A stretch of 64,000 nt of DNA from Artemia franciscana (GCF_032884065.1 NC_088867.1:48052857-48116856), one strand, 5' to 3'; positions 1-13,500 are shown, counted from the stretch's first letter. Notes: generated by a model not told the origin, from the sequence alone. Numbers and translations are program-made.

Positions 1-1667
1 CGGAATTTGAAATAAAAGTTCTGAGACATGAGTTCCTTCTAAATATCAAATTTCATTAAGATCCGGTCACCCATTCTTAAGTTAAAAATACCTCAGTTTT
101 TCTAAGTTTTCCAAATCAACACCAGTCGCTCCTCCAAAGAGAACAGATCCGTTCCAAATATGCCAATCACGTATCTATAACTTGTGTTTATTCTTCCCAT
201 CAAGTTTCATCCCGATTTCTCCACTCTAAACGTTTTCCAAGATTTCCGTTTCCCCCTCACAGGCCCCTATGTCCCCGGATTCGATTCAAACTGAAAATAG
301 ATTATAGATCTATTTTCAAATATTATAGATCATTATGAAAATAGATCCTTCTATATATCGAGTTTCATTAAGATCCGATCACCCATTCGTAAGATCAAGA
401 TACCTAAATTTCCACATTTACCAAGAATTTCGGTTTCCCCCTCCAACTCTCCCAATGTTACCGGATCTGGTCAGGATTTAAAATAAGAGCTCTAAAGCAC
501 AAGATCCTCATATATGAAATTTCATTGGTCCGGTTATGTCAGTCATATATCTTGGACATGTTTTTATTGTTCCCACCAAGTTTCATCCTGATCTCTCCGC
601 TTTAAGTGTTTCCAAGATTTTCGGTCCCTCCCCCTACTCCCCGCCAATGACGCTTAACATAGTCGGAATTTAAAATAAGATATCTGAGTTACGAGGTACT
701 TCTAAATATGATTTAAGATCCAATCCCTCCTTTGTAAGTTAAAAATACTTCATTTTTTCTAGTTTTTCCGAATTAACCCCCCCCCCCCCCCAATTCCCCC
801 AAACAGAGCGGATCCGTTCCAGTTATGTAAATCATGTATCTAGGACTTCTTCTTATTTGTCCCATCAGGTTTCATCCCAATCACTCCAATCTAAGGGTTT
901 TCCAAGATTTTAGGTCCCCCCTCAGCTCCCCCCAATGTCACCGGATCTTGAGCGGATTCGGTTATGTTAGTCAGGTATCTTGGATTTGTTTCTATTCTTT
1001 CCACCAAGTATTATCCTGATCTCTCCGCTTTACGTGTTTTCCAAAATTTCTGGCTCCCCTCCCCCCTCCAATGACCCTGGATCTGGTCGGGATTTAAAAA
1101 AAGAGATCGGAGTTACGAAATCCTAAGATCCAATCACTCCTTCATAAGTAAAAAATACCTTTTTTCTAATTTTTCAGAACTAACCCTCCCCCCTCCCCCA
1201 AAAGGAGCGGATCCATTCTGGTGATGTCAATCACGTATCTAGGAGTTATGCTCATTTTTCCCACTAAGTTTCATCCCAATCCCTCCACTCTAAGCATTTT
1301 CCAAGATTTTAGGCCCCCCTCCAATTCCCCCAATTTCACCAGATCCGGTTGGGAATTAAAGTAAGAGCTCTGAAATACAATATTGTTCTAAATATCAAAT
1401 TTCATTAAGATCCAATCACTCGTTTCTAAGTTAAAAATACCTCATTTATTCTATTTTTTCTGATTTAACCATCCCCCCACTCGCCTCAGATGGTCAAATC
1501 GGGAGAACGACAATTTCTAATTTAATCTGGTCTGGTTCCTGATACGCCTACCAAATTTCATTGTCCTAACTTACCTGGAAGTGAATAAACTAGCAAAACC
1601 AGGACCAGCAGACTGAGAGAATTTGCAATTGCTATATATCACTATGTAGACACCAAGTGCCATAAAA
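1..1667 (+). mobile_element. HINE/Helentron-like tandem-array element, copy A (left end outside window)
   Basis: Imperfect direct repeats of roughly 240-300 bp fill this stretch. Each carries the landmarks 'aaataagagctctgag', 'aaatttcattaagatccg', 'aagttaaaaatacctca', a C-rich tract, 'gcggatccgttcc', 'aagtttcatcccgat' and 'ttttccaagattt'. The block ends with the same unique tail as the copies at 32.2 and 55.8 kb ('gatacgcctaccaaatttc' through 'ccaagtgccataaaa'). In those copies the tail carries a terminal hairpin (CACTTGG-TTAATA-CCAAGTG); here one hairpin arm is decayed ('cactatgtagacaccaagtg'). Central tandem repeats, a 3' hairpin and short inverted end motifs fit non-autonomous Helentrons (HINE/DINE-1 type). 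That class is inferred; no Rep/helicase is encoded. Confidence 0.6.
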
Positions 1668-2688
1668 AAAAGTAAAATTTTAACTACTTTACGACAAACT
1701 GGGAAAAATATGTTTTTAAACAAAAACAGCAGCTAATTCTTATAACAGAGAAGTCAATATACCATTGCACCCTCTCAAAAATCGAATTTTCAAACCAGTA
1801 ACATCTCTTTGGTGCTCCAAGAAGTGATTTTTGTTTATAAATGGGAAAAGAGAAGCTTTCAACTTCTAAATGGGATATGGAGCACATAAGGATTGTATTG
1901 CCGCTTGTGTGCATAATCTGTAGAATATAGAAAAAATCATTATTCTGCAAAATTGATTTGTTTTCTGCAAAACAAAATATTTTGTAACTGTGGGTTATAC
2001 CAAGTGTGGTAATTTCTATAATCATCCAGTTCATGTATCTTAATGTGACCTCTGACATAGTTGTTTGTATGTTGCAAAAAATTTCTTCCTTATTCGAATT
2101 TCTGATTTGTTGATAGAACTCTTTAGAGATTAAGCAACATAATATAGAAGGTCAAATCAATTCATTTGGATGTTGTGGTCATGGTAATGCAATTCAACCA
2201 TGTACACAGGAGGCTCCAAATGAATCACCTTTGTAGGCTACTCTTTCTATGGGAAAACATAGGATTCCACAGTGAACACATACAACCATAAATGGTCTGA
2301 ATTACTTTTGATTAACACTTGCATAGCTCACAGCAGCTTTTTGGTTTTGTAGTGGGGTTTTCACCAGTTTGCTGGTGTTGAAAATAACAATGGCACTATT
2401 GTCTTAACACATTATTTATTTCCACTTTACTTTCTGCTTGATTTGTTCTGATTCTCACAGTTGCTTTTCTCATAACAAAATTCTTTGTTCTTAACTTTCA
2501 TTGATGCTTTTTGATATTTGCCTTGGCGTGAATGCAGAAAAATTGCATACCCAACAGCAGCCTTGATGCTTATTGGTCACTATAAATGCAAAAAGAACAA
2601 CTAAATGTCCTGGGAGAATCATCTTGATTGGCAGCTAGGCTGTAAAATGTATTCTGAAGCTGTGACATTAGTTTTTCCATAATGTAAT
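1668..2688. other. no supported gene
   Basis: AT-rich DNA between the HINE-like tail and the LINE tail. A 124-codon open frame lies on the minus strand at 1684-2058, but it has no recognisable domain, no splice context and strongly biased AT-rich composition, so I do not call it. Confidence 0.5.
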
Positions 2689-2690
2689 AC

Positions 2691-3306
2691 TACTACTACT
2701 ACTAACTACTAATAACTCACTGCAGCACCAAGCCGCCTGAGGCCAACACAGCTACGCACGCTCCTCCTCCAACCTAATCTATTTAAAGCCTCCCTCTTTA
2801 CACCCTCCCAGGAAGTTCCCATTTCCTTTAAATCCTTATTTATGACATCCTCCCAACCCAGACAAGGACGACCTGCTTTCCGTGTAGCCCCAGACGGTTG
2901 GCCAAAAAGGACAATCTTCGGTAATCTGTCATCCTTCATCCGTAGAACGTGGCCTAGCCATCTCAACCTTTCTTTCATTATAGCCCCAGAAAGCGGGATT
3001 GAACCACACTTTTCGTACAACCTACTGTTTGAAATACGGTCAGTCAGCCGGGTACCCAGAACAATCCGTAGGCAATTTCTCTGGAAAACATCTAGTAAAT
3101 TTTCATCTGCTTTTCGGAGTGTCCATGCTTCAGAGCCATATTTGACCACTGTCATCACTGTAGCTTCCAATATTCTAATCTTGGTTTGTAGGCTTATCTT
3201 TCTATTCTTCCAAACTTTTTTTAACTGTGAAAAAACACCCTGAACTTTAGCTATTCTACTTTTAACATCTTCACTGCTCCTACCATCTTTACTAATAATA
3301 CTAATA
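2691..3306 (-). pseudogene. 5'-truncated RTE-like LINE, C-terminal end of the reverse-transcriptase ORF
   Basis: About 198 codons read openly on the minus strand from 'SIISKDG' to 'LRRLGAAVSY' and a stop at 2709. The segment matches, at 80-90% or better by eye, the C-terminal part of the LINE at 33.6-34.2 kb, including 'ILEATVMTVVKYGSEAW', 'RIVLGTRLTDRISNS' and 'RLRWLGHVLRMKDDRLPK'. This is the thumb and C-terminal region of a non-LTR retrotransposon polyprotein; the catalytic RT core and endonuclease are missing. The frame continues upstream to 3548 but the LINE similarity stops near 3306, the 5' truncation point typical of abortive target-primed reverse transcription. The 3' end runs almost directly into a (TAG)n tail (plus strand 2691-2715, 'actactactacta'), as in RTE-clade elements with short 3' UTRs and simple-repeat tails. 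It is open but cannot encode a working enzyme. Confidence 0.85.
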
Positions 3307-4660
3307 ATAATGTAATAACCAAAAGAAAAACAAGTAGTGCTAGATTGTAGTAACCTATGGCTGTTTAAGCTACTAATCTTCCACATTTCAGCTTCCCCAT
3401 TACCTGTTCTAACTATAGGTACACCTTCAGAGCTACCAGTCCTTTTCAGATTCTTATTAGGTTTTATGACAAATAACCAGTTTTGAGACAATTTGGCTAT
3501 TTGATGCAGACTTGGCCAAATACTAACTTGCAGTTGAAGAGAAATCAAATAAGTAAAAACCTATCAATGTCCATGACTTAAAATAAATTTTTCATAGTGA
3601 AATTAAACCTCGATAAAGTATTATTTTGAACAAGTTTTATAAAGCAGTAGCATGAGAGCTTCTGCTGTAGCCTATACTTGAACTTTCAAGCCCAACTGCC
3701 AAAACTTTAATTCCCATATATCTTAAACAAAACGTTTCGAAAATTTCAGCCCTCTATATCTCTCAAATATTAAGATATAGTACCTATCTATAAATTTAAT
3801 CTGACCTTTATCATAAGTAGTCTATTGAGTTGATGTTTCAATTTAAATTCACAGAAGATATGTATTTTTTTTCAATAATACTTCAATTTATTTTAATCAA
3901 TGTATTTTTTCAATAGTTTGGCTGTATGCCACTAAGAGACATCAAAAGAGAACAGCAGAAACAAAAACAGCTCTTTTTTGTCTTACAGTTACTTTTATGG
4001 AGTTTTGATTACTTTTGAGTCTAAATTAAATTTAATTAATGCCACATACAATTTTTTACAAGGGGAATATATTTGAAAATATTAGTTTGCATAAAAATAA
4101 TATTCTTAAGCAAAAGCAAAAATATCAAATTTTCACTAGCAAATGAAGAAAAAATCAATAAAACTTTTAACAACAAGGATTTCTGGCAAAAGGGTCAATT
4201 TCGTTATTCTTTGGACATTCAAATATAATGAACTTCAAATTAATATAGTAAAAGTAAAAGAAAATCCGAAATAGCCTACTTTCCCTCTTGAGATAAAACT
4301 AGTACAAACTTGTCTTTATGAAGTTTCTGAAACCTTTGGAAGGGAGGTGTGGAAGAAGTACAAATAGAAGCTTGAAAACACTTTCTATGAAGATATTTTA
4401 GGTTCTGAATTCATTTGAAAATCCTTAAATTACCTGCATTAGACCAACAACTTGGTAAGACCTGAGAATTAGAGTTATTAAGACAGAAGCATTTTAAGAG
4501 AACAATGCTTAGTTTACAACAGGCAAAATAATTGAAGCTATACATTTTGACAACAGTTACACTATGCTTTGCCATCCCTTCTCCCTAATATTCCCATATA
4601 CAGCCCAAACTATTCATTTCCCATGAGATTTTCTATTTCTTGATTTTGTAACAGATAGTT
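3307..4660. other. AT-rich DNA without supported gene
   Basis: No open frame with recognisable features and no clear repeat boundary seen. Composition is like the flanking AT-rich repeats. Confidence 0.5.
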
Positions 4661-4664
4661 CAGT

Positions 4665-5560
4665 TTATGGGCAAAGAGGTTTAAACAAGAGTGATTACCT
4701 TAAAGAAAATAAGCAAATGCTTAAGAGATGAACATTGGCATCCTGGTATATTCTGGCCACTGAAAATAATTTAAATAGGTCTCACTTATAATAGGTCAAA
4801 TCTTGAGAAAAGTTGTTCACAGCTTCAATATTTTGGAAATAATTTCATTTGATTGAGGTCATATCTACAAGCATATTATGAAGAATTAATTAAAAATACT
4901 TTCCAAAATACTTACCAAAATTATGGAATAAGAGGTATAAACATGAGTGATGCTAATACCTAAAAAGAAAATATGAAAATTTTTAAGAGATGTCAACTGT
5001 GTGTTTTTTTTTCTCTTTTTTTTTGTTTTTTTTTATAATTTGCTCATTATGATTCATTACCTCTTGATACTGTAACTACAACAAAATAGAATTATAATCA
5101 AATAATATGTTTTAAACAAATATTTTAGTGTTTTTCTAGAGCCAAAAGTAGCTTACCAGTAAAACAACCATTAACCATTTTGAAAGAACATAAAAAGGAT
5201 ATCAAGTGGTATGTTCACCTAAATTAAGATATTTAAGATAATTGTATAGCTAACAAAAAATACAGTTAGAATACTTGTGACAATAAGCCAAAATTTCAAA
5301 GTCAAACACAAAGAAAAATCTGATTAGAATATAAATGGCAGTAAGAATTACAAGCTACAGTGAGAATAAGAGCTTGTCAAAAGTATTTTGGAAAATTGGC
5401 ATTCTGGTAGATTCTGGCTATCAAAAATGATCTAAATAAGTCACAAGTTTGAGAAAATTTGTTCAGAGCTTCAATTTTTTGGAAATAAATTCATATTATT
5501 GAGGTCATATTTATGAGCATATTCCAAAAAATTGATAAAAATACTTTCCAAAAAGAAGTT
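4665..5560 (+). repeat. local degenerate duplication
   Basis: The block around 4665-4735 ('aagaggtttaaacaagagtg') recurs at 4925-5000 ('aagaggtataaacatgagtg'), about 260 bp apart. The block 4740-4915 ('ggcatcctggtatattctgg' ... 'aaatactttcc') recurs at 5397-5553 ('ggcattctggtagattctgg' ... 'aaatactttcc'). These are diverged direct repeats with no coding potential. Confidence 0.7.
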
Positions 5561-5944
5561 TTTCAAAGAATAGTACATATTAAACTTTAGATCAGAAGAA
5601 ATATACAATAGCTTAAACTCAAAAGATCCAGAAATTAAATAAATAATCAGGGCCAAAAAATACAAAAGATAGAATTATAAATGCATAAATAAATCTTAAA
5701 ACAAACACAGTTTCAATTGAATATGAATATTAAACTTAAGATGAACAAAAATATTTTTCTATTGAGGCATAAACAAAACCAAAAACAAACAGAAATACAA
5801 TAGAGACTAATATAAATGAATAAATAAATCTCAAAACAAGTGAAACCTATCCTTTCAGCTCTATAAATCAGGCTTTACTAAAGGAAATTTTCCTATGTTT
5901 GATAACTCTACAGATTCTATAAATTTAGCTTCAGTAAAAATAAG

Positions 5945-6511
5945 GGTGAAATTCTAGTTTAGCTATTTTTATGCTTTTGGAAAGGGGTTAAGTTAGGAAA
6001 ATAAAGCCTGCCGTAATGAATTCAGGATAAAAAACATACTCTGATATGGTATTGCTAAGCTTCTATATTAAACCTCTCCTGATTTTTAAGGGTTAGAAAT
6101 TTGCCTAATTGACAGGTATATGGCTAGTGAAATTTTTAGCTAAATAAATCTGTACCTTAGTTTTTAGTTATCAATCTCTTTTTCACTGGCTTTAGTGAAT
6201 GGTTTTTAGTGACTAGTTTAGAGAAATACTATTCCTGTTATCTTGAATAGAAATTTAAGCCATATTGTACAGTTTTTTTCAAAACTTAGGATGCATTTGT
6301 AGATCTTTGAAACCTCATAAATTGCAATAAACCAAAGTTGTGAAGCAAAATAGTTTTGTTGTAGATTGCATAAATGGGAGATTTATTTTGCAAGATTTCA
6401 CTTTTATAATGCAAAGATATTTAAAGGTCACTACCCTCTAGAGAAGAAGTTTTTTTCCCTAACTTAAACCCCTTACAAGATTGCAAAACATAGCTAAACT
6501 AGGATTTTACC
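5945..6511 (+). mobile_element. long-TIR MITE ('MITE-L' family), copy 1
   Basis: The ends are inverted copies of each other: the left reads 'gaaattctagtttagct' and the right reads 'agctaaactaggatttta'. Just inside lie 'ggggttaagttaggaaaata' and, inverted, 'ccctaacttaaacccc'. The interior ('aaacctcataaattgcaata' and neighbours) recurs in at least four other places here: about 40.15-40.53, 41.84-42.39, 45.87-46.59 (opposite strand) and 48.26-48.88 kb (opposite strand). No protein is encoded. About 570 bp with terminal inverted repeats of about 100-160 bp indicates a non-autonomous DNA transposon; superfamily unknown. Confidence 0.7.
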
Positions 6512-8720
6512 AAAAAATTACCTAGTGAAGCTAATCTACAGCTTAATCTAAAAGGGGATTCTGTGACAGACCCTGGGGTTGTGAGTGCTCTGGCCTAAGC
6601 CAGTAAGCAACATGGTGTTTTTTTTTTATAAAAAAAAAAACAGCACAAATGTGTTTAATAGAAATAAAACTGGGTAAAATTTTGACAGTTCATGCAACTG
6701 ACTTACTAATAAAGAAAATATAGCCTACTACTTGATGCCTTTTTTTAAGTTCTTTACAAATACAACAATGACTTCTATTGCAACTTCTTATTTAAGCACT
6801 TTTTGAGCTCTTAAAAATGATGAATTTTTGATTAAAGTGTGAGTTATCCCTTGTGTTCAACAACAAAGAATAGCCTATTATGTTTTCTCAGCACCATCTT
6901 TTCTTGGTTATTTTTGAAAAATAATACTGTTTTCTTAGTGCTAGAATTATTTTTATTTGGTTTAGGTTAGATCAAACAGTGCTTAAATTTAAATTTGTGG
7001 TAGAAGCATTACAAACTGTCATAAATTAACCAAAAATTGTAGTCTTGGCAGAATTAACAATAATTCAGTTTGAATTTGCCCACATTCATATTGAATTAGT
7101 CTAGGCTATACTCCTCTGTCTTTTTAAAGGTGGAAAAAACAAAGTATTCCTAAAGAGCCAAGACCCCAAATCCCAAGGGAGCTGAAAACTAACATGAATC
7201 TTGGTTTTTCAAATTCCAGCCAAAAATGTTTCCATTCATGTACAATTGAAATAGTCAAACTAAGAGGTGAACTTTCTTAAGGATAATAAATTAATTTGAG
7301 TTTGAAGCATAGGCATAACATTAATGTCTTTCAGAAACAAGTCAGAAACATTTAACAAAACTTCACTTTGAAAATGTCCTAACTGTCTCGGTTTTAATTT
7401 CATTTCTTCTGTGAACGACCAGTGACTTCTCTTGATGCACGACTAGCACGAGTGCTTTCTAGCTCAAATCTCTTACCATTCAAAAATTTCGAAAAACCTG
7501 TATGTTTCTAAGCATTTTATTTCTGTGATGCTATACCTCCAGAAAGCTGGACCCAAGAAAATCGGAATCACTGATAATAATTCTATAAGCCTATAAATAT
7601 GCTCAGAAAAAGAAGCACCAGACTCAACTTCTACTTTTGAAAATAAGCAAAATAGCCTTACTTGGCGCCCGGAATATAAATAGTGAGTCAGAAGAAGCAA
7701 TTGATATTTCAAGTTATATTCCAAAGTGTTATATTCCAAGCTAGTTCTAGTAACATTCGCTACTAGTTGCAGTTACAACGGCAATGGCAGCCACAAAAGT
7801 TTCAAGTAAAACCATAACCCATTTCTAAAATACTGTTGACATGGCATTTTGACAGTTTTTCTCCACATAATATCTTTTGATTCACTTCAATGTTCTCCTA
7901 AATACTCTTAAAGTTACCATTTTAGACCCAACAAGAATAAAAAATTCCCCCTTTTCTATTTTTGAATCTTAAATATAAACAATTGGCAAATTGAATAATT
8001 TAATTTAGGTCCCTATTCAAAACTTGCATTCAATGAGCTAAAATAAACATAAAGTTATCCATTAAAATACAAAATGTTTCTAAGGAATTTCAAAGTTTTT
8101 AATTGAATGGTCAAGGATCCCAGTCAACTTTTCCCCTAAATATTTTCTAAGTTTGCAGCTGTTCCTATTTGAAATCCTTTTTAATTGAATTACATTCTCT
8201 TTTACAAATTAATTTTGTATGTGGACATGCTTGAGGGGCTGTTTTCCACGTATTTTGATTCCGGGGAAGATATTTTCACGGGGGGTGGGGGGGACATTCT
8301 AAAGTGATTGATTAGAAGTTAAAGTCCTTCTCAAATAAAAGTATGCTAAGGAGAATTTTTCACGCTGAATCGTCCGAAGGAAATTTGAGGGGGGAGGCTT
8401 TAATCAAGGATGGAACTGTGTGGGAGAATTTGATAGAAGTAGGGGTCTTGCGCCTTAGATTAAAAGCAATTTCCAATGAGGAGTTTCCTTTGAAGGGGAA
8501 AGATATATTTCATGAGGGATGAGCCAGATTTACCAGCATTATTTGAAGAACGATCAGAAATTAAATAAATGAAAACCGAGTTTTTTTCAACTGAAAGCAT
8601 GGAGCAACATTAAAACTCAAAGTGGACAGATATTATTCCGCATATTAAAGGTTGCTCCCTCTTCAATACCTTGCTTTTTACGGATACAGTTTGATAGTTT
8701 GTCCCAAAGTTTGACGGAAC
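6108..8720 (+). repeat. segment duplicated at 40.15-41.0 and 51.88-53.5 kb (uninterrupted copy)
   Basis: Collinear with 40148-40996 and then 51879-53530. Examples are 'cttacaagattgcaaaacat' against 'tttacaagattgcaaagcat', 'accccaaatcccaa' shared, and 'agcctataaatatgctcaga' against 'aagcctatatactcaga'. This copy continues smoothly through about 7372-7385 ('acttcactttgaaaatgtcc'), exactly where the other copy is split by 10.9 kb of extra DNA. No convincing gene lies within it; the minus ORF at 7473-7739 is AT-rich and featureless. Confidence 0.8.
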
Positions 8721-9189
8721 GGCCATTTAAACACGGGGTTTTTTGTTGTCAAAATTACGCAAGCTAACCTCTCGAGGCTGCAATTATTGTATGATAGACA
8801 ACAAGCTTTATTCCAGGTACTTTTTTTCATTTTATGATCTTCCACCTTTGGATCATATAGTAACGGTCAATGTAAGTAATTTGCCTTCTTGGACTTTTTT
8901 CGAGACGTGGGCAAATATTTTTTTAATTGACAACAGAATGATTTGTTCTATGGATTTGTTATTTCCCTTGCATGGCAGAATGAAAGTCTTGACAATTCAA
9001 ATAAAGTGTCGTTTGCATTCATAATGTGCTAATCAAGAGAAAGAAGAGGCCCTAAAAACCATGACTTCTAGAGAAGCCGCCCGTCAAAGATGGGAACATT
9101 TCAAGTGACTAACCATACCATGCTAACTAGCATCTATAGCTTAGAGTAACAAGTAGCTCAAAATGTGAATTTTGTTCTTTGTCCAGATG
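8721..9189. other. no supported gene
   Basis: A 93-codon plus-strand open frame (8743-9024) shows no domain I recognise. It lies just upstream of the piggyBac relic but has no visible piggyBac motif. Confidence 0.4.
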
Positions 9190-9868
9190 ATACTTCTGAC
9201 CTGAGAGACCTGCCAATTAAAGATTAAGAACCATCTGATCCATCATAGGTTTCACCCGATGAAAGGTTTAGAAGAACTGTTCGAAGAAGAAATAGAAACC
9301 AGCAGAATTGAAGTCAACAGCTGTGACAGTCAGGATGAGTGTCATGATAAGAGACGTGAAGAGATCCAATCACAAGTTTAAACTAGTCCTACTTCTAAAC
9401 TAATGAGATGAAGCGACATTACTTGGAGAATATTAGATTTTATCCAAATACACACTCTGCTGAAAGATCAGCTTTATGTTGACCGAAAAATGAAAGGTAA
9501 GATCCCATTGGAATATGTCAGGCTGCTTTTTAGCAACGAATTAATAACTCATACAAGCAATCAGATGAATATAATATTTGCTTCAGAAAGATGGAAAGCA
9601 GTTAGGGGTTTCTTCAGCTGACACTGAGTGTTTCCTGTGACTCCTTTTATTTACAAGAATAGTGAAAATATCCTCCTATTGCAGCTTTTGGTCAAACACA
9701 ACTCGATACTCCGTGATAGCAGATGCAATGTATCGTGACGGATTTGGATTGATAAAGAAGTGTTTGGAATTCAATGACAATGTATTGCAGAAGCCTCCCA
9801 GAGACTCTCGTTACGACATTATTCATAGAATTTGTCCATTGATAAAGAATATAGATGTTGATTAAGCC
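9190..9868 (+). pseudogene. decayed piggyBac-type transposase (N-terminal half)
   Basis: Translating the plus strand in shifting frames gives an acidic leader ('DDTSDLRDLP', about 9188-9220), then 'IPLEYVRLLFSNELI' (about 9510-9545) and then the 67-codon open frame 9662-9865 with 'FWSNTTRYSVIADAMYRDGF', 'LEFNDN' and 'DSRYDIIHRICPLI'. This order matches the start of the PGBD/DDE_Tnp_1_7 domain: the helix 'P..yf.lff.deli' followed by 'M.rdRF..i...lhFndN......d.l.kirpl.....'. Several stops and at least two frameshifts interrupt it, and the catalytic aspartate region downstream is absent. It is therefore a truncated, dead cut-and-paste transposase. Family identification is by motif pattern only; no TTAA-flanked ends were found. 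Confidence 0.7.
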
Positions 9869-10500
9869 CCCTCACCCTTGCAAATATGTAAATACATAAC
9901 CAATCCAAAATATATATATTTCTTATGTACATTACAATAGTGTAAAGGTACCGATGGTTCGAAAGTTTTTGTGAGAAAAAGCTCTTTTTCTACTTCGGAA
10001 CTGTCAGTTTAAAGGCTTTTGGCTTCAAAAAGTAGGTAGGAAAAACATCTTAAAAATCTAATTGTTTGATTAGAAGTTTGACGTTTTATCAGAAAAGGGT
10101 ACATGAGTCCGGTTTTCTTAAATTGGAATGTTTTCAACCACAAATTTGACAGAACAAAAAAGTTACTTGTTTTCAACCTAGGTCAACGTAAGTTTGAACC
10201 TCAATTCGACACGTGTCGGAATTCTTCAGGAATACTTATTGGTAGATCCTGATGCATTCGAAATGCCTTTTCTTTTTACTCTTTTTCTTCAATTTTTTTC
10301 AACAATATGGTATGTAATCACACGGTCTAGGTCTTTATAATATAATGTGTGATTTAATAGCGTGATATGGGTATCCCAATAAACTCTATCTGGAACGGAT
10401 GACTTCCTCTCAGCTTTACTGATTGAGCAATGATTTCTTTGTTGTTCACAGTGAAAATGTTTTCACCATTTCGGTATTACATAGTTTATTTACCATTTTA
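9869..10500. other. no supported feature
   Basis: AT-rich noncoding sequence between the piggyBac relic and the minisatellite. Confidence 0.5.
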
Positions 10501-13500
10501 ATCTACATTTTTGTTGGTGAAGCTTGTTGCATGTTTATTTTTCTCTTCATGAAACTTGCACATTTATTTTTCTCTTTGTGAAACTGATTTTGTTTATCAA
10601 ACATTTTGTAAGCTGAGTTTCGCTCGGAAAACTTGATGTAAGCTGATTTTTTCACGAAACTTGTTCCGTGTGGAAATCCACTTTTTCTCCTCCTAAAACT
10701 CGCACATTGATTTTCTCCACGTGAAACCGATTTTGTTAATGAAACTCTTTGCGTGCTGACTTTTTCTTGCTTATAGAAATTGCTGTGGGATAATTTTTTT
10801 CTTCGTGAAATAAACATTGATTTTTTCCCCTCGTAAAACTGATTTTGTTTATCAAACCTGTTGCAAGCTGATTTTTGCTTAGGGAGCTTGCTGTTTGCAG
10901 ATTTTTGTTCGTGAAACTTGTTCCATGTTGATTTCTTTTCATAAAACTAGTATATTTATTTTTCTCCACATAAAACTGATTTTGTTCTAGGTACTTGTTG
11001 CGTATTGAGGCTATTCATTACTTGTCCCATATGGAACTTCATTTTTCTCCTCATGAACTCCCGCATTTATTTTTCTCATGTGAAACTGATTTTGTTCAGG
11101 GAACTTGCTTTATGCTGATTTTTTCTTCATAGAAATTGTTGTGTTCTTATTTCTGTTCGTGAAACTTGTTGAATGATGATTTTTTTTTCTTCGTGAAGCC
11201 TGTACAATGATTTCTCTCCTCATGAAATTGATTTTCTTCATGGCTCTTGTTGCATGTTGATTTTGTTAATGGAAGTTATTCCAAGTGGAAGGTTATGTTT
11301 CTTCTTGTGAAACTTGTGCATTAAGTGTTCATCTGATGAAACCAATTTTGTTTATAGGACTTGTTGTGTACTGATTATTTGTTCGTGAAACATGTTGCGT
11401 GTTGATTTTTTTCGTGAAAATTGTTGCAGGTTGATGTTTCAATTCTCGAAACTTGCATATTGATTTTTTCTCCCTGTGAAACTGATTTTATACATGGAAC
11501 TTTGCGTGCTGATTTTTGTTGTTCGTGGGAGTTTCTGCTTCCTGAATTTTGTTCGTGAAACTAGTTGCATGTTCCTCCTCGTGAAACTTGAACATAAATT
11601 TTTTCTCCTCGTGAAACTAAATTTGCTCAAGGAAATTGCTGCATGCTGAATTTTTGTTTATGGAACTTGATTCGTACTGCTCTTTGCTCGCAAAAATTGT
11701 CTTATGTTGATTTTTCTCTTCATGAAACTTGTACATTGATCTTTCTTCTCGTGAAACTGATTTTATTCATGGAACTTCTCGCGTACTTATTTTTGTTCAT
11801 ATAACTTGTTGCGTGTTGATTTTTCTTAAAGTAAAAATTCTCCATTGTTTTACTCCTCGTGAATTGATTTTGTTCATGGAACTACTTGCGTGCTGATTTT
11901 TGCTCATGGAACTGCATGCTGATTTGTTTTTGTTCTTAAAGCTTCTTGTATATTGATTTTTTCTCATCATTAAACTCATGTATGGATTTTTCGCCACATG
12001 TAACTGATAATGTTCATGGAACTAGTTGCGTTCTGATTTTTGTTCATGAAGCTTGCCGTGTGCTGATTGTTGTTCATGAAACCTGTTGCAGGTTGATTTT
12101 TATATTTGTGAAACTTTTACTCGAAGTTTTTCCTCGTGAAACTAACCTTACACTTGGAAATAGCTGCGTGCTGAATTTTTGTTCATGGAACTTGTTTCGT
12201 GATGCTTTTTGTTTGCAAACTTATCGCATGTTAATTTTTCTCCTCGTGGATCTGATTCTATTCATGGAACTTGTTGCGTGCTTATTTATGTTCGTAAGAA
12301 TTGTTGCGTGTTAATTTTTCTTATAGTGAAACTTGTCCATTGTTTTTCTCCTCGTGAAATTGTTCTGTTCATGGAACTTGTTGAGTGCTGATTTTTGTTC
12401 TTGATACATATTGCATGTTGATTTATTCTTTCGTGAAACTGATTTTCTTCATGGAACCCCTCGGGTGCTGATTTTTCTTACTCGTGGAACTTGTTGCATC
12501 CTCATTTTTGTTCGTGAAACTTATTGCATGTTCGTTTTTCTCTCTGTAAAGCTTGTACCTTCATTTTTCTACTCGTGAAACTTAATTTTTCATGGAATAT
12601 ATTGCATCCTGATTCTTTTTTTTGTAGAACTTGCCAAGTGCTGATATTTGTTCATTCAACTTGTCGTGTGCTGATTTTTGTTCGTGAAACTAGTTGCATG
12701 TTGATTTTTCTCTTTATGAAACTAAAATGATTTTTTTTATCATGAAATCAATTTTGTTCATGGAACTTATTAGTTTCTAGTTCGTGGAACTTGTTTCATG
12801 CTGCTTTTTGTTCGCAAAACTTGTTCCACGTTGGTTTTCTCTTCGATAAACTTGTATATTGATTTTCTCTTCGTGAAACTGATTTGGTCCATGGAACTTG
12901 TTGCGTGCTGATTTTTGTTCGTGGAGCTTTTCGTATGCTGATTTTTGTTCGTGAAACTTTTTGGAAGTTGATTTTTCCCTTTGTGAAACTTTTACTTTAA
13001 TTTTCCTCCTCCTGAAACTGATTTTTTTCATGAAACTTGGTGCCTGCTGATTTTTTTGCTTTGAAGTTGTTGTGTGCTCATTTTTATTCGTGAAACTTAT
13101 TAAACGTTGATTTTTTCTCCCCGTAAAACTGACTTCATTCATGAAACTTTGCGTGATGACTTTTCCTGCTCATACATCTTGCTGGGTGATGATTTTTGGT
13201 TTCGTGAAATATGCACATTGATTTTTCACCAAGCAACTGATTTTGTTTATGGATAGTGCTGCGGAAGGATTCCTTTTCGTGAAACTTGACGCACGTCGAT
13301 TTCTAACTTTTTGAAACTTGTACGGTGATTTTTTCTGCTCGTGAAACTTATTTTCTTCATGGAACTCTCTGCGGGCTGATTTTTTTTTTGTTCGAGAACT
13401 CACTGCGTCCTGATTTTTGTTCGTGACACTTGTTAAATGTTTAATTTTTCTTCTTCAAAATTGTGTAGTGATTTTTCTATTTGTTAAACTGATTTTGTTC

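Noticed and set aside
1684-2058. 124-codon minus-strand ORF
   Set aside because: AT-rich composition, no domain, no splice context, not repeated elsewhere. Possibly chance; not enough to call.
2842-3243. 133-codon plus-strand ORF
   Set aside because: Antisense of the RTE-like LINE fragment read on the minus strand.
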